A stretch of DNA of 64,000 bases from Phytohabitans aurantiacus. GTDB lineage: Bacteria > Actinomycetota > Actinomycetes > Mycobacteriales > Micromonosporaceae. Of the stretch, positions 36,536 through 45,575 are shown piece by piece. The notes beneath the pieces were generated by a model. It was not told where the DNA came from and did no database searches. It saw only the letters and a list, made by a program, of their open reading frames with translations. The stretch is from NCBI RefSeq assembly GCF_027923225.1, contig NZ_BSDI01000016.1, forward strand, positions 78,158 through 142,157. The letters are read 5' to 3'. The stretch's first letter is position 1. Each line of letters starts with the position of its first letter. Made by a program: the position numbers and the translations under genes.

Positions 36536-37852
36536 GTGGATGACGCGTACCGACCCGAGGAGGCGCACCCCCAAGTGCGGGCGAAGCTGAGCACGACGTT
36601 CCAATCCCTGAAGGTCCGCAACTACCGGCTGTTCACGATCGGTCAGCTCACCAAGCTGATCGGCGTCTGGATGATGTTCATCGCCCAGGACTGGCTCGTC
36701 CTGGAGCTGTCGAACGATTCGGCGACCGCGCTGGGCGTGGTCACCGCGCTCCAGTTCACCCCGGTACTCCTGCTGACCCTGATCTCCGGGCGGCTGGCCG
36801 ACCGGTACGACAAGCGGCTGCTCCTGGTCATCGCGAACGCGACCTGGAGCGTGCTGGCGCTGGGAATGAGCGTGCTCGTGGTGACCGGAGCCGTGCGGCT
36901 CTGGCACGTCTTCCTCTTCGCCCTCCTGCTCGGGGTTTCCAACGCGCTGGAGACTCCGGTACGGCAGGCCTTCGTCTCGGAACTGGTCGGGTCGTCGCTG
37001 CTGCCCAACGCCCTCTCGCTCTCCGCGGCCACCTTCAACACCGCCCGGATCTCGGGGCCGGCGCTGGCCGGTGTCGCGATCGCGGCGTTCGACGTCGGGC
37101 CGGTCTTCCTGATCAGCGCGGTCAGCTCGCTGGCGCCGCTCTTCGGCCTGTTCATGATGCGCGCGGCCGAGCTGCACCGGGCCGAGCTGCTGCCGATCGA
37201 CCAGCGCGACGCGGCGCGGGTGGTCGACGGACTGCGGTACGTCGCGCACCGGCCTGACCTGTTGCTCCCGATGGCACTCATGTCCGTCATCGGCATGGTG
37301 CTGTTCAACTTCCAGCTCACCCTGGCGGCGCTCGCCAAGACCGTCTTCAACACGAGCGCGGCGTCGTTCGGCCTGTTCACCACGGCGCTCGCCACGGGTG
37401 CGCTGGTCGGTGCCCTGGCGAGCGGGGGCCGGCGGTCGCGCCCGTCCGTGTACGTGGTGATCGGCTCCGCCTTCGCCTTCGCGGTGTTCGGCACTCTGGT
37501 GGGGCTCGCGCCCACGTACTGGCTCGTCGTCGCGGTGCTGGTGCCGACCGGGTTCTTCATGATCTTCTTCGCCCAGGCGTCCAACCAGCGGGTGCAGCTC
37601 GGCGTCGACGCCGCGTACCGGGGTCGGGTCATGTCGCTGTGGGTACTGGTGTTTCTCGGCACCAACCCGGTGGGCGCGCCGCTGATCGGCTGGATCGCCG
37701 AGACGTACGGCGCCGGCGTGAGCATCTGGCTCGGTGGGCTGATCTCCATGGCCGCCGCCGCCATCGCGCTCGCCTGGCAGCTTCGCCGCAGCGGAGGCCG
37801 CCTGCGGCTGCGATTCCGTCCACTTCCAAAGCTGTACGTCGTCCACGCCTGA
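36536..37852 (+). CDS. MFS transporter (EntS-like exporter) downstream of marR
   Basis: 438 residues, 12 helices. Seen: SLKVRNYRLFTIGQL before helix 1, motif A-like GRLADRYDKRLLL in the first cytoplasmic loop, RQAFVSELVGSSLLPNALSL in helix 5, GRVMSLWVLVFLGTNPVGAPLIGW in the C-terminal half. This pattern fits MFS_3/EntS-type exporters. GTG 36536 is used; GTG 36575 with GAGGAGG eleven bases upstream is an alternative. Likely exported compound unknown; regulation by the adjacent MarR is inferred. Confidence 0.85.
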   Translation: MDDAYRPEEAHPQVRAKLSTTFQSLKVRNYRLFTIGQLTKLIGVWMMFIAQDWLVLELSNDSATALGVVTALQFTPVLLLTLISGRLADRYDKRLLLVIANATWSVLALGMSVLVVTGAVRLWHVFLFALLLGVSNALETPVRQAFVSELVGSSLLPNALSLSAATFNTARISGPALAGVAIAAFDVGPVFLISAVSSLAPLFGLFMMRAAELHRAELLPIDQRDAARVVDGLRYVAHRPDLLLPMALMSVIGMVLFNFQLTLAALAKTVFNTSAASFGLFTTALATGALVGALASGGRRSRPSVYVVIGSAFAFAVFGTLVGLAPTYWLVVAVLVPTGFFMIFFAQASNQRVQLGVDAAYRGRVMSLWVLVFLGTNPVGAPLIGWIAETYGAGVSIWLGGLISMAAAAIALAWQLRRSGGRLRLRFRPLPKLYVVHA

Positions 37853-37925
37853 GTAAGTGCTGCCTGAGTAAGTGCCGCGTGAATCCGGTAGCGGTCATCG
37901 CGGCGACCGCCTAGCGTTGAAGAAC

Positions 37926-38408
37926 GTGGCTCCCGTGCGCGCAATGGTGCTGGCGGCGGCGCTCTTGGCGCTGGCGGCACTGCCGGTTGCCATCGCGTTG
38001 GTGATCTGCGCCGACGACGTCACCGGCGATCTCCGCAGGCGCGTCCGGATCCGTCGCGAGCGCCGCACGCTCCAGCGGCTCGACCGCATGCTCGGCTCGC
38101 AGACGATCCAGATCACCGCGCTCGACGACCGCCGGCAGCCCAGCATCCAGCAACTCGCCGCCGACCTCCGCCGGCTCGACAGGCAGCGGCTCGGCGGGGT
38201 CGCCACCCAGTCGCGGGTGTGGCACGCCGCGGTGCAGCAGGCATACGACGACCGGCTGCGCCTGGCCAGCCACAGCCTCGGCGTGGCGGAGCACCTGCAG
38301 CAGCTCGACGGCGTCGACCTCGCGATCGAGCGAGTGCGCGTCGAGGGCGAGCTGCAGGCCGCCGGTCTGGCGCTGCGGTCGAGCATCCAGCACAGGCAAG
38401 ACCACTGA
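37926..38408 (+). CDS. Hypothetical single-pass membrane protein with coiled-coil region
   Basis: 160 residues, not recognised. Seen: N-terminal membrane helix AMVLAAALLALAALPVAIALV, then a strongly basic, Leu/Arg-rich helical region (RRRVRIRRERRTLQRLDRML; LAADLRRLDRQRL) likely forming a coiled coil. TAGCGT (37912-37917) eight bases before the GTG suggests a leaderless mRNA. The 2H phosphodiesterase gene begins 1 bp after the stop, so the two are coupled. Confidence 0.65.
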   Translation: MAPVRAMVLAAALLALAALPVAIALVICADDVTGDLRRRVRIRRERRTLQRLDRMLGSQTIQITALDDRRQPSIQQLAADLRRLDRQRLGGVATQSRVWHAAVQQAYDDRLRLASHSLGVAEHLQQLDGVDLAIERVRVEGELQAAGLALRSSIQHRQDH

Positions 38409-38409
38409 G

Positions 38410-38967
38410 TTGCGACTCTTCACGGCGGTCTATCCGACGGACGAGGTAGCCGATCATCTGGCGTCGTGCGTGGCGGGCCTGCACGTCAGCCACGCGGCCG
38501 CCGATGGCGTCAACACGCGGTTGGCGCCACGGAGCAACTGGCACGTGACGCTGGCGTTCCTCGGCGAGGTGCCCGACGAGCGCCTGCCCGGCGTCGAGGC
38601 GGCGCTTGCCCGGGTCGCCGCGTCGCCGTTCGAGGTCAAGGTCGCCGGTGGCGGGCGGTTCGGGCGCGGCCGGTTCACGATCCTGTGGGCGGCGCTCGGC
38701 GGCGACCTGCCGGCGCTGACCGGGCTCAGCCGCTCCGTCCGGCGGGAGCTTTCTCGGGCCAGGCTGCCGTTCGACCGCAAACCCTTCCGGCCGCACCTGA
38801 CGATCGCCCGTCCCGGTGACCGGATCGGTCGCGACGAGGTCGCCGCCGACCGTGCCGCGCTGGACGCGTACGAGGGTCCACTGTGGCGGGTGACCGAGGT
38901 GGTGCTGATGCGCAGCCACCCCGGCCCCAATCCCACCTACGACAGGCTCGGCGCCTGGCCGTTGTAA
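38410..38967 (+). CDS. thpR: RNA 2',3'-cyclic phosphodiesterase (2H superfamily, ThpR/LigT)
   Basis: 185 residues. Seen: opening MRLFTAVYP and the two tandem catalytic motifs of the 2H family, HVTLAFLGEVP near residue 45 and HLTIARPGDR near 129. The family opens 2',3'-cyclic phosphate ends of RNA. TTG start placed directly after the upstream stop (TGAGTTG), indicating translational coupling. Ends 18 bp before the convergent aldo/keto reductase. Confidence 0.9.
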   Translation: MRLFTAVYPTDEVADHLASCVAGLHVSHAAADGVNTRLAPRSNWHVTLAFLGEVPDERLPGVEAALARVAASPFEVKVAGGGRFGRGRFTILWAALGGDLPALTGLSRSVRRELSRARLPFDRKPFRPHLTIARPGDRIGRDEVAADRAALDAYEGPLWRVTEVVLMRSHPGPNPTYDRLGAWPL

Positions 38968-38985
38968 GGCCCTACTTCAAGCCCT

Positions 38986-39975
38986 CTACCAGGCCCACGC
39001 CTCGGGTCCCGAGCCGCCGTTGCCGATCGGCGGGAAGAGCTCGTCGAGCTGGTTCAGCACCTGGTCGGAGAGGGTCACGTCGAACGCTCCTAGCGTCGCG
39101 TCGAGCTGCTCGACGGTACGCGGGCCGATGATCGGCGCGGTCACGCCGGGGCGGGACAGCAGCCAGGCCAGCGCCACGTTGGCCGGGTCGTGGCCCAGGT
39201 CGGCGCTCAGCTTCTCGTACGCCTCGATCGTGGTGCGGTGTTCGGTCAGCCCGCCGGCCGCACGCCCGCCCTTGGTCCGCTGTCCCGCCCCGCCCTCGGC
39301 CAGCTTGCGGATCGCGCCGCCGAGCAGCCCGCCGTGCAGCGGCGACCACGGGATGACGCCGATGCCGTAGTGCTGCGCGGCGGGCAGCAACTCCAGCTCG
39401 ACGTGACGGGTCAGCAGGTTGTAGAGGCACTGCTCGGAGACCAGCCCCAGGAAGTTCCGGTGTGCGGCCGACTCCTGCGCGCGGGCGAGGTCCCAGCCGG
39501 CGAAGTTCGACGAGCCGACGTAGAGGACCTTGCCCTGGGCGACCAGGATCTCCATCGCCTGCCAGATCTCCTCCCACGGCGTCGTCCGCAGGACGTGGTG
39601 CATCTGGAACACGTCGATCCAGTCGGTCTGGAGCCGGCGCAGCGAGTCCTCGCAGGACCGGACGATGTGCCGGGCGGACAGGCCGCGCTCGTTGGGCCAG
39701 TCGCCCATCGTCCCGTACACCTTCGTGGCGAGCACGACCTTCTCCCGCCGCCCGCCGCCCTGCGCGAACCACCGACCGATGATCTGCTCGGTGACGCCCT
39801 CACCCTGCTTCTGGCCGTACGTGTTGGCCGTGTCGAAGAAGTTGAGGCCGTGCTCCAGCGCGCGGTCCATGATGGCGAAGCTGTCCGGCTCGGTGGTCTG
39901 CGGGCCGAAGTTCATGGTGCCGAGGCACAGGCGACTGACGGACAGGCCGGTCCGGCCAAGGTTGGTGTACTCCAT
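38986..39975 (-). CDS. Aldo/keto reductase
   Basis: 329 residues, NADPH-dependent reductase of the AKR superfamily (Kvbeta/YghZ-like). Seen: LGRTGLSVSRLCLGTMNFG, FDTANTYGQKQGEG with the catalytic Asp/Tyr, Lys in VVLATKVYG, His in VFQMHHVLRTTP, cofactor segment GVIPWSPLHGGLLGG and NVALAWLLSRPGVTAPIIG. Substrate unknown. Stands alone between convergent thpR and sepH on the same strand. Confidence 0.92.
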   Translation of the reverse strand: MEYTNLGRTGLSVSRLCLGTMNFGPQTTEPDSFAIMDRALEHGLNFFDTANTYGQKQGEGVTEQIIGRWFAQGGGRREKVVLATKVYGTMGDWPNERGLSARHIVRSCEDSLRRLQTDWIDVFQMHHVLRTTPWEEIWQAMEILVAQGKVLYVGSSNFAGWDLARAQESAAHRNFLGLVSEQCLYNLLTRHVELELLPAAQHYGIGVIPWSPLHGGLLGGAIRKLAEGGAGQRTKGGRAAGGLTEHRTTIEAYEKLSADLGHDPANVALAWLLSRPGVTAPIIGPRTVEQLDATLGAFDVTLSDQVLNQLDELFPPIGNGGSGPEAWAW

Positions 39976-40017
39976 GAGCCCAGCCTGCCACGCGGCCCCG
40001 GGCCTACCCAGTGAAGA

Positions 40018-41109
40018 TCAGGAACTCTCGCGTGCGGCCGGACCGCTGCCGAAGAGCACGTCGTCCCAACTCGGGAGGCGCTTGCGCGGCTTGCCGGTGC
40101 CCTCGGCCGGCTCGCCCGCCGCAGCCGCGGCCGCGCCACCGCCCGACGTCGTGCGCCGGGGGCGGAGCACCGCCAGCGACGGCACGGCCGGCACCTCCTT
40201 GGGGAGGTCGCTGTCGTCGTCGAACGCCGAACCCTGACCGCCGCCGAGCAGTGCCGCGGCACCACCGGAGACGGCACCCGAGCGCCGCGGCTCCGAGCCG
40301 GCGAGCCCACCCTGGTCGAGCCCGCGGCCGGACGCAGCCGGCCGGTCGAGCGACGCGAGCAGCGCGTCACGGCCGGCGCGGATCGGGTCACGCCCACCGC
40401 GCGACTTGTCGCCCGCCGCGGCCGGCAGCCCGTGCCCACCCCGGCTCGGCTCGCCCCGCGACGGGCCGGGCAGCCCGTGCCCGGTGCGCTCGCGTTCAGC
40501 GGGCGGTTCCTGGCCGAGGATTTGCGTCGGCCGCTCGGCGCACAGGTATTGCGCCATGTCGTCGTGGGGAGACACCATCTGCCGGGTCTTGTCCAGCTCC
40601 CAGATGGCCTGCGCGGTCGCCTTGCCCGACGGCCACGTGGCGACGATCCGCCAGGTGCCGTCTTCGCGCCGGTAAGCGTCCCAGGAGATCTTTTCGGAGT
40701 CGATGCCGTGCTGAGCCAGCCGGCCGTCGACAACTTCGGCGAGGGGTGCGCCCTTTTCGGAGGTCTTCAAGCGGGTGCGGCGCGCGTGCTGAGCCAGCAT
40801 CGCGCGCTCCTGGAGCACCGGGCCCGCGTATCGCAAAACCCGGTCGACGGGCACGCCAGCGATACGCGCGACGTCGTCAGCCGACTCGCCAGCGCGGATG
40901 CGTGCCTGGATGTCGCGAGGGGAGAGCGTCGGTGCGGGCTCGTTGCCGGCGCCGGAGGCGGTCACCGGGGCAGCGCCGACACCCGGCTCGGCGTGTAGCG
41001 CGCTGGAGACCCGCTCATCGAGTGGGAGCGCGAGGAGACGGCCGACCTCGTCGGCAAGCACCAAGGCCTGGCCGTCCTCGGAGAGGGCGACGAAGCGTAC
41101 CGGCCGCAT
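40018..41109 (-). CDS. sepH: Septation protein SepH (DUF3071)
   Basis: 363-residue actinobacterial division protein that promotes FtsZ assembly. Seen: N-terminal DUF3071 region (MRPVRFVALSEDGQALVLAD), a helix-turn-helix-like LSPRDIQARIRAGESADDVARIAGVPVDRVLRYA core near 62-95, HDGTW-like segment DGTWRIVATWPSGKA with ATAQAIWELDK, then a long Gly/Ala/Arg-rich disordered C-terminus with a conserved end KPRKRLPSWDDVLFG. ATG with GGAGGC upstream. This layout is diagnostic for SepH. Confidence 0.92.
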   Translation of the reverse strand: MRPVRFVALSEDGQALVLADEVGRLLALPLDERVSSALHAEPGVGAAPVTASGAGNEPAPTLSPRDIQARIRAGESADDVARIAGVPVDRVLRYAGPVLQERAMLAQHARRTRLKTSEKGAPLAEVVDGRLAQHGIDSEKISWDAYRREDGTWRIVATWPSGKATAQAIWELDKTRQMVSPHDDMAQYLCAERPTQILGQEPPAERERTGHGLPGPSRGEPSRGGHGLPAAAGDKSRGGRDPIRAGRDALLASLDRPAASGRGLDQGGLAGSEPRRSGAVSGGAAALLGGGQGSAFDDDSDLPKEVPAVPSLAVLRPRRTTSGGGAAAAAAGEPAEGTGKPRKRLPSWDDVLFGSGPAARESS

Positions 41110-41205
41110 CGCGTTGCCTCCGTCCCGCTGAGCTGGCCCCGTTCCCGCGACACGCTACGCCTTTATCGGCACGAGTGGGGGGAGGCCACGCCGGCTATTT
41201 CCTCC

Positions 41206-42333
41206 TCAGAGGCGCTCGACCACGTAGTCGACGCACTGGGTGAGAGCATCGACGTCGGCCGGGTCCACTGCAGGGAAGAGCGCGACGCGGAGCTGGTTGC
41301 GGCCGAGCTTCCGGTACGGCTCGGTGTCGACGATGCCGTTGGCCCGCAGCACCTTGGCGATCGCGCTCGCGTCGACGCCGTCGGCGAAGTCGATGGTCGC
41401 CACGACGTTCGACCGGAGGGCCGGGTCGCTGACGAACGGCGTCGCCACGGACGAGCGCTCGGCCCAGCCGTACACGATGCCGGCGCTCTCGGCGGTGCGC
41501 TTGGTGGCCCACGCCAGCCCGCCCTGGGCGAGCATCCAGTCGGTCTGCTCGGCGGCCAGGAAGATCGTGGCCAGCGCCGGCGTGTTGTAGGTCTGCTCGA
41601 GTCGCGAGTTGTCGATGGCGGTGACCAGGTCGAGGAAGGCGGGGATGTAGCGGCCCGACTCCTTGATCTCGGTGGCCCGGGCCAGCGCCGCCGGCGACAT
41701 CAGGGCGATGAAGATGCCACCGTCGGAGCCGAAGCACTTCTGCGGCGCGAAGTAGTACACGTCGCTCTCGGCCACGTCGACGTCGAGGCCGCCGGCGCCC
41801 GAGGTGGCGTCGACCAGCAGCAGCGCGCCCTCGTCGGCACCCTCGACCCGCTTGACCGGCACGGCCACGCCGGTGGAGGTCTCGTTGTGCGGCGTGGCGT
41901 ACGCGTCGACGCCGGCCTCCGCGACAAGCCCCGGAGCGGTGCCCGGCTCGGCCTTGCGCACGGTCGGGTCGCCGAGGAACGGCGCCGCCTTGACCGACGA
42001 CGCGAACTTGGCGCCGAACTCGCCGAAGCTGGCGAACTGCGCCCGGTCACGGATCAGACCGAACGTCGCCACCTCCCAGAAGGCGGTGCTGCCGCCGTTG
42101 CCGAGAACGACCTCGTACCCCTCGGGCAGGGAGAAGAACTCGGCGATGCCGCGGCGGAGCCGGGCGACCTGGTCCTTGACCGTCTTCTGCCGGTGGGAGG
42201 TGCCGAGGAGCGTCGTCGCGACGCCCGAGAGCGCGGAGACGGCCTCGGGGCGGACCTTGGAAGGCCCGCAGCCGAAGCGACCGTCGGCGGGCTTGAGCTC
42301 GTCTGGGATGCGGATGGTGGAAACGTCAGCCAC
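41206..42333 (-). CDS. serC: Phosphoserine transaminase
   Basis: PLP enzyme for serine synthesis: 3-phosphohydroxypyruvate to phosphoserine. Seen in 375 residues: RFGCGPSKVRPEAVSAL, LGTSHRQKTVKDQVARL, HNETSTGVAVPV, LLVDATSGAGGLDVDV, and the PLP lysine in YYFAPQKCFGSDGG near 185. This is the actinobacterial type. GTG start with AAGGA seven bases upstream. Lies 45 bp downstream of the citrate synthase stop on the opposite side of transcription order (citrate synthase first). Confidence 0.95.
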   Translation of the reverse strand: MADVSTIRIPDELKPADGRFGCGPSKVRPEAVSALSGVATTLLGTSHRQKTVKDQVARLRRGIAEFFSLPEGYEVVLGNGGSTAFWEVATFGLIRDRAQFASFGEFGAKFASSVKAAPFLGDPTVRKAEPGTAPGLVAEAGVDAYATPHNETSTGVAVPVKRVEGADEGALLLVDATSGAGGLDVDVAESDVYYFAPQKCFGSDGGIFIALMSPAALARATEIKESGRYIPAFLDLVTAIDNSRLEQTYNTPALATIFLAAEQTDWMLAQGGLAWATKRTAESAGIVYGWAERSSVATPFVSDPALRSNVVATIDFADGVDASAIAKVLRANGIVDTEPYRKLGRNQLRVALFPAVDPADVDALTQCVDYVVERL

Positions 42334-42378
42334 GCCTCCATCCTTCCACCTCGAGATCGCCCGATTTGAAAGGGGGGC

Positions 42379-43485
42379 TCAGACGCCGTGCGGGACGGCG
42401 TCCCAGCCCTCCACGTCAGCGGGTTTGCGCGGCGCCGGGCCGACGTACTTGGCCGACGGGCGGATGAGCCGGCTGAGGCGCTTCTGCTCCAGGATGTGCG
42501 CGCTCCAGCCACCCATGCGGGCGCAGGTGAACATCGACGTGAACATGTGCGCCGGTACCTCGGCGAAGTCGAGCACGACCGCCGACCAGAACTCCACGTT
42601 CGTGGCGAGTACCCGGTCGGGCTTGCGGGCGTGCAACTCCTCCAGGGCGGCCTTCTCCAGCGCTTCGGCGATCTCGTACCGCGGGGCGCCGAGCTCCTTG
42701 GCGGTGCGCCGGAGCACGCGGGCGCGCGGGTCCTCGGCCCGGTACACCCGGTGGCCGAAGCCCATCAGGCGCTCGCCCCGGTCGAGCACGCCCTTGACGT
42801 ATCCCTCGGCGTCACCGCTGCGCTCGACCGCCTCGATCATGTGCAGTACGCGGGACGGCGCGCCACCGTGCAGCGGTCCGGACAGAGCTCCTATTCCGGA
42901 GGAGATGCACGCCGCCGCGTCGGCGCCGGTGGAGGCGACCACGCGAGTGGTGAACGTGGAGGCGTTCATGCCGTGCTCGGCGGCGGAGATGAAGTACGCG
43001 TCGACGGCCTTGACGTGACGCGGGTCGGGGTCGCCACGCCACCGGCGCATGAAGCGCTCGACGATCGTGGAAGCCTTGTCGATCTCCTTCTGCGGCACCG
43101 CGGGGAGGCCGAGGCCGCGGGCGGACTGCGCCACGAACGACAGCGCGGTCACCGATACCCGGGCCAGGTCTTCGCGCGCCTGCTCGTCGGAGATGTCGAG
43201 GAGCTGGCCGAGCCCCCAGTACGGCGCCAGCATGGCCACCGCGGACTGCACGTCGACGCGGATGTCGCCGGAGTGCACGGGCACCGGGAACGGCTCGGCG
43301 GGCGGGAGCCCCGGGCCGAAGCGGCCATCGACCAGGAGGGCCCAGACGTTGCCGAACGAGACCTGACCGATCAGGTCTTCGATGTCAACGCCGCGGTATC
43401 GCAGGGCCCCACCCTCTTTGTCGGGCTCGGCGATCTCGGTTTCGAAGGCGATGACTCCTTCGAGTCCCGGCTTGAAGTCGGACAT
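42379..43485 (-). CDS. Citrate synthase 2
   Basis: Condenses acetyl-CoA with oxaloacetate, or methylcitrate synthesis in related enzymes. Seen in 368 residues: GVIAFETEIAEPDKEGGALRYRG at the start, GPLHGGAPSRVLHM, catalytic His in LMGFGHRVYRAEDPRARVL, and Asp in VVLDFAEVPAHMFTSMF. Short actinobacterial CitA/GltA2 type, ending with the PSAKYVGPAPRKP tail. ATG 43485 with AGGAG nine bases upstream; the in-frame upstream extension lacks any conserved sequence. Divergent from pdxH. Confidence 0.9.
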   Translation of the reverse strand: MSDFKPGLEGVIAFETEIAEPDKEGGALRYRGVDIEDLIGQVSFGNVWALLVDGRFGPGLPPAEPFPVPVHSGDIRVDVQSAVAMLAPYWGLGQLLDISDEQAREDLARVSVTALSFVAQSARGLGLPAVPQKEIDKASTIVERFMRRWRGDPDPRHVKAVDAYFISAAEHGMNASTFTTRVVASTGADAAACISSGIGALSGPLHGGAPSRVLHMIEAVERSGDAEGYVKGVLDRGERLMGFGHRVYRAEDPRARVLRRTAKELGAPRYEIAEALEKAALEELHARKPDRVLATNVEFWSAVVLDFAEVPAHMFTSMFTCARMGGWSAHILEQKRLSRLIRPSAKYVGPAPRKPADVEGWDAVPHGV

Positions 43486-43591
43486 TTCGCTCTCCTGGAA
43501 TTGTTGTCCGCACTGGCGGCGCCAGGCCACGTGGTGCCGCGGCCGGGGGTTGCGTGCCATCTTGCCTGGTGAGTAACTAGGTTTGCGACCC

Positions 43592-43614
43592 GTCGCACTT
43601 GTGTTACATGCGAC
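43592..43614. promoter_or_regulatory. Inverted repeat between citrate synthase and pdxH
   Basis: GTCGCA (43592-43597) and TGCGAC (43609-43614) with an 11-nt AT-richer spacer, plus a further GCGAC at 43585-43589, in the 183-bp divergent gap. It could be an operator for either gene. No family assigned. Confidence 0.35.
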
Positions 43615-43668
43615 ATCATTCCCTGTCGTTGCCTTAACCGTCGTTGACCTGTGTACGAGGATGGCCAA

Positions 43669-44322
43669 GTGATCGAAGACACATCCTGGCTTTCGGGCAT
43701 GCGTCGGGAGTACACGCAGGTGAAGGGGCTTACCGAAGAGGATCTCGCGGCCGACTGGGTGACGCAGTTCGCACGCTGGCTCGCCGATGCGGTCGCCGCC
43801 GAGCTGCCGGAGCCCAACGCCATGGTGGTGGGCACCGCCGATTCCGAGGGTCGCCCGAGCGCGCGCACCGTGCTGTTGAAGGGGTACGACGAGCGGGGGC
43901 TGGTCTTCTACACCAACTACGAGTCGCGCAAGGGCAACGAGTCGCGGGTCAACCCGTACGCGAGCCTGGTCTTTCCGTGGTTTCCGATGCATCGGCAGGT
44001 GGTCGTCGCCGGCTCGGTCGCCCCGGTCGATCGCGCCGAGACCGAGGCGTACTTCGCCACCCGGCCGCGCGATGCCCAGCTCGGTGCCTGGGCGAGTCCG
44101 CAGTCGCGGGTGGTGGCCGATCGCGCGGCGCTCGACGAGTCGCTGCGCGCGACCGGAGAGCGTTTTCCGGACGAGGTGCCCCCGCCGCCTCACTGGGGCG
44201 GTCTGCGTGTGACGCCTCACACCGTGGAGTTCTGGCAGGGCCGGACGGGTCGCTTGCATGATCGTCTCCGATACCGCCGCACCGACGAGGGAGTGTGGAT
44301 GATCGAGCGGCTCGCCCCTTGA
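43669..44322 (+). CDS. pdxH: Pyridoxamine 5'-phosphate oxidase
   Basis: FMN enzyme that makes pyridoxal 5'-phosphate, the cofactor used by serC and cystathionine beta-synthase in this window. Seen in 217 residues: SGMRREYTQVKGLTEEDL, NAMVVGTADSEGRPSARTVLLK, FYTNYESRKGNE, PWFPMHRQVVVAG, SPQSRVV and the C-terminal FWQGRTGRLHDRLRYRR. GTG 43669 chosen because GAGGA lies seven bases upstream; GTG 43651 is also in frame. Overlaps the MFS gene by 4 bp. Confidence 0.95.
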   Translation: MIEDTSWLSGMRREYTQVKGLTEEDLAADWVTQFARWLADAVAAELPEPNAMVVGTADSEGRPSARTVLLKGYDERGLVFYTNYESRKGNESRVNPYASLVFPWFPMHRQVVVAGSVAPVDRAETEAYFATRPRDAQLGAWASPQSRVVADRAALDESLRATGERFPDEVPPPPHWGGLRVTPHTVEFWQGRTGRLHDRLRYRRTDEGVWMIERLAP

Positions 44323-45575
44323 GTCAGGTTTCCAGCGCCCGCCGGTGGGCGATCGACGTGCGCCCGCTGCGGGTGCCGGCGTACCGGCGGATGTGGTTCG
44401 GAAACGCCGTCTCGTTCTTCGGATTCCAGCTCACCGGTGTCGCGGTGGCGGTCGAGATGTACGACCTCACCCGCGACTCGTTCTGGGTGGGCCTCATCGG
44501 CGTGGCCGGCCTGGTGCCGCTGCTGGTGTTCGGCCTGTGGGGCGGCGCGGTGGCCGACGCGATCGACCGCCGCAAGGTGCTGCTCGCCAGCTCCAGCCTG
44601 ATGTGGGCCTCGACCGCCGGGCTGCTGGCGCAGGCGGTGTTTCAGGTCGGCAGTCCGGTGCTTCTGCTCGCGCTGGTGGCCATGCAGACCACCGCGTTCG
44701 CGGTCAGCTCGCCCACCCGGCAGGCGATCATCCCGAGGCTCGTGGGCACCGAGCTGGTGCCCGCCGCGAACACGCTCGGCTTCACCACGTCGAGCGGCAG
44801 CTCCGTCGCGGGCCCGCTCGCCGCGGGCCTCATCCTCGCCGCCTGGGGCACCGATACCGGGGTACAGGTGGCCTACACGGTCGACGCGGTGCTCTTCTCG
44901 CTCTCGTTCTGGGCGACGCTGCGGCTGCCGTCGATGCCGCCCGAGGGCGAGCACCGGTCGATGGGGCTGCGCAGCGTCGCCGACGGGCTCCGGTACCTCG
45001 CCACCACGCCGGTGCTGCTCCTGTCGTTCGCGATCGACATCGTCGCCATGGTGCTCGCCATGCCGAAGGCGCTGTTTCCGGAGGCGGCCGAGGAGCGCTT
45101 CGGCGGCGGGGCGGCGGCGGGCTGGCTGTTCAGCGCGATCGCGCTCGGCTCGGTGCTCGGCGGGCTCACGTCCGGCTGGACAAGCCGGGTGATCCGGCAG
45201 GGGCGGGTCCTGGTCGCGGCCGTGATCGCCTGGGGTCTCGCGATCGCCGCCGCCGGGCTCGCACAGCAGCTCTGGCTCGCGGTCGTGTTGCTCGCCGTCG
45301 CCGGGGGCGCCGACCTCGTCAGCGCCGTGAACCGCCAGTCGATCCTCCAGACGTACGCTCCGGACCGGCTGCGGGGGCGGCTCCAGGGCGTCAACATCAC
45401 GGTCGTGGCGGGTGGGCCGCGCCTGGGCGACCTGCGCGCCGGCACGATGGCCGGTGCCTGGGGCCTGCCGGTCGCGTGGGTCGGTGGTGGCCTCGCCGCG
45501 GCTGTGCTCGCCCTGGCGCTGGCAATGGCTTTCCCCGCGCTGCTCCGCTACCAGATAAGGTCCCCGCATGGATAA
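44319..45575 (+). CDS. MFS transporter (EntS-like)
   Basis: 418 residues, 12 helices. Seen: PLRVPAYRRMWFGNAVSFFGFQ, motif A-like GGAVADAIDRRKVLLA, SSPTRQAIIPRLVGTELVPAANTLG, and NRQSILQTYAPDRLRGRLQGVN. Belongs to MFS_3, the group holding enterobactin and macrolide exporters. TTG 44319 gives a TTGA overlap with pdxH; the epimerase gene overlaps its end by 8 bp. Substrate unknown. Confidence 0.87.
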   Translation: MSQVSSARRWAIDVRPLRVPAYRRMWFGNAVSFFGFQLTGVAVAVEMYDLTRDSFWVGLIGVAGLVPLLVFGLWGGAVADAIDRRKVLLASSSLMWASTAGLLAQAVFQVGSPVLLLALVAMQTTAFAVSSPTRQAIIPRLVGTELVPAANTLGFTTSSGSSVAGPLAAGLILAAWGTDTGVQVAYTVDAVLFSLSFWATLRLPSMPPEGEHRSMGLRSVADGLRYLATTPVLLLSFAIDIVAMVLAMPKALFPEAAEERFGGGAAAGWLFSAIALGSVLGGLTSGWTSRVIRQGRVLVAAVIAWGLAIAAAGLAQQLWLAVVLLAVAGGADLVSAVNRQSILQTYAPDRLRGRLQGVNITVVAGGPRLGDLRAGTMAGAWGLPVAWVGGGLAAAVLALALAMAFPALLRYQIRSPHG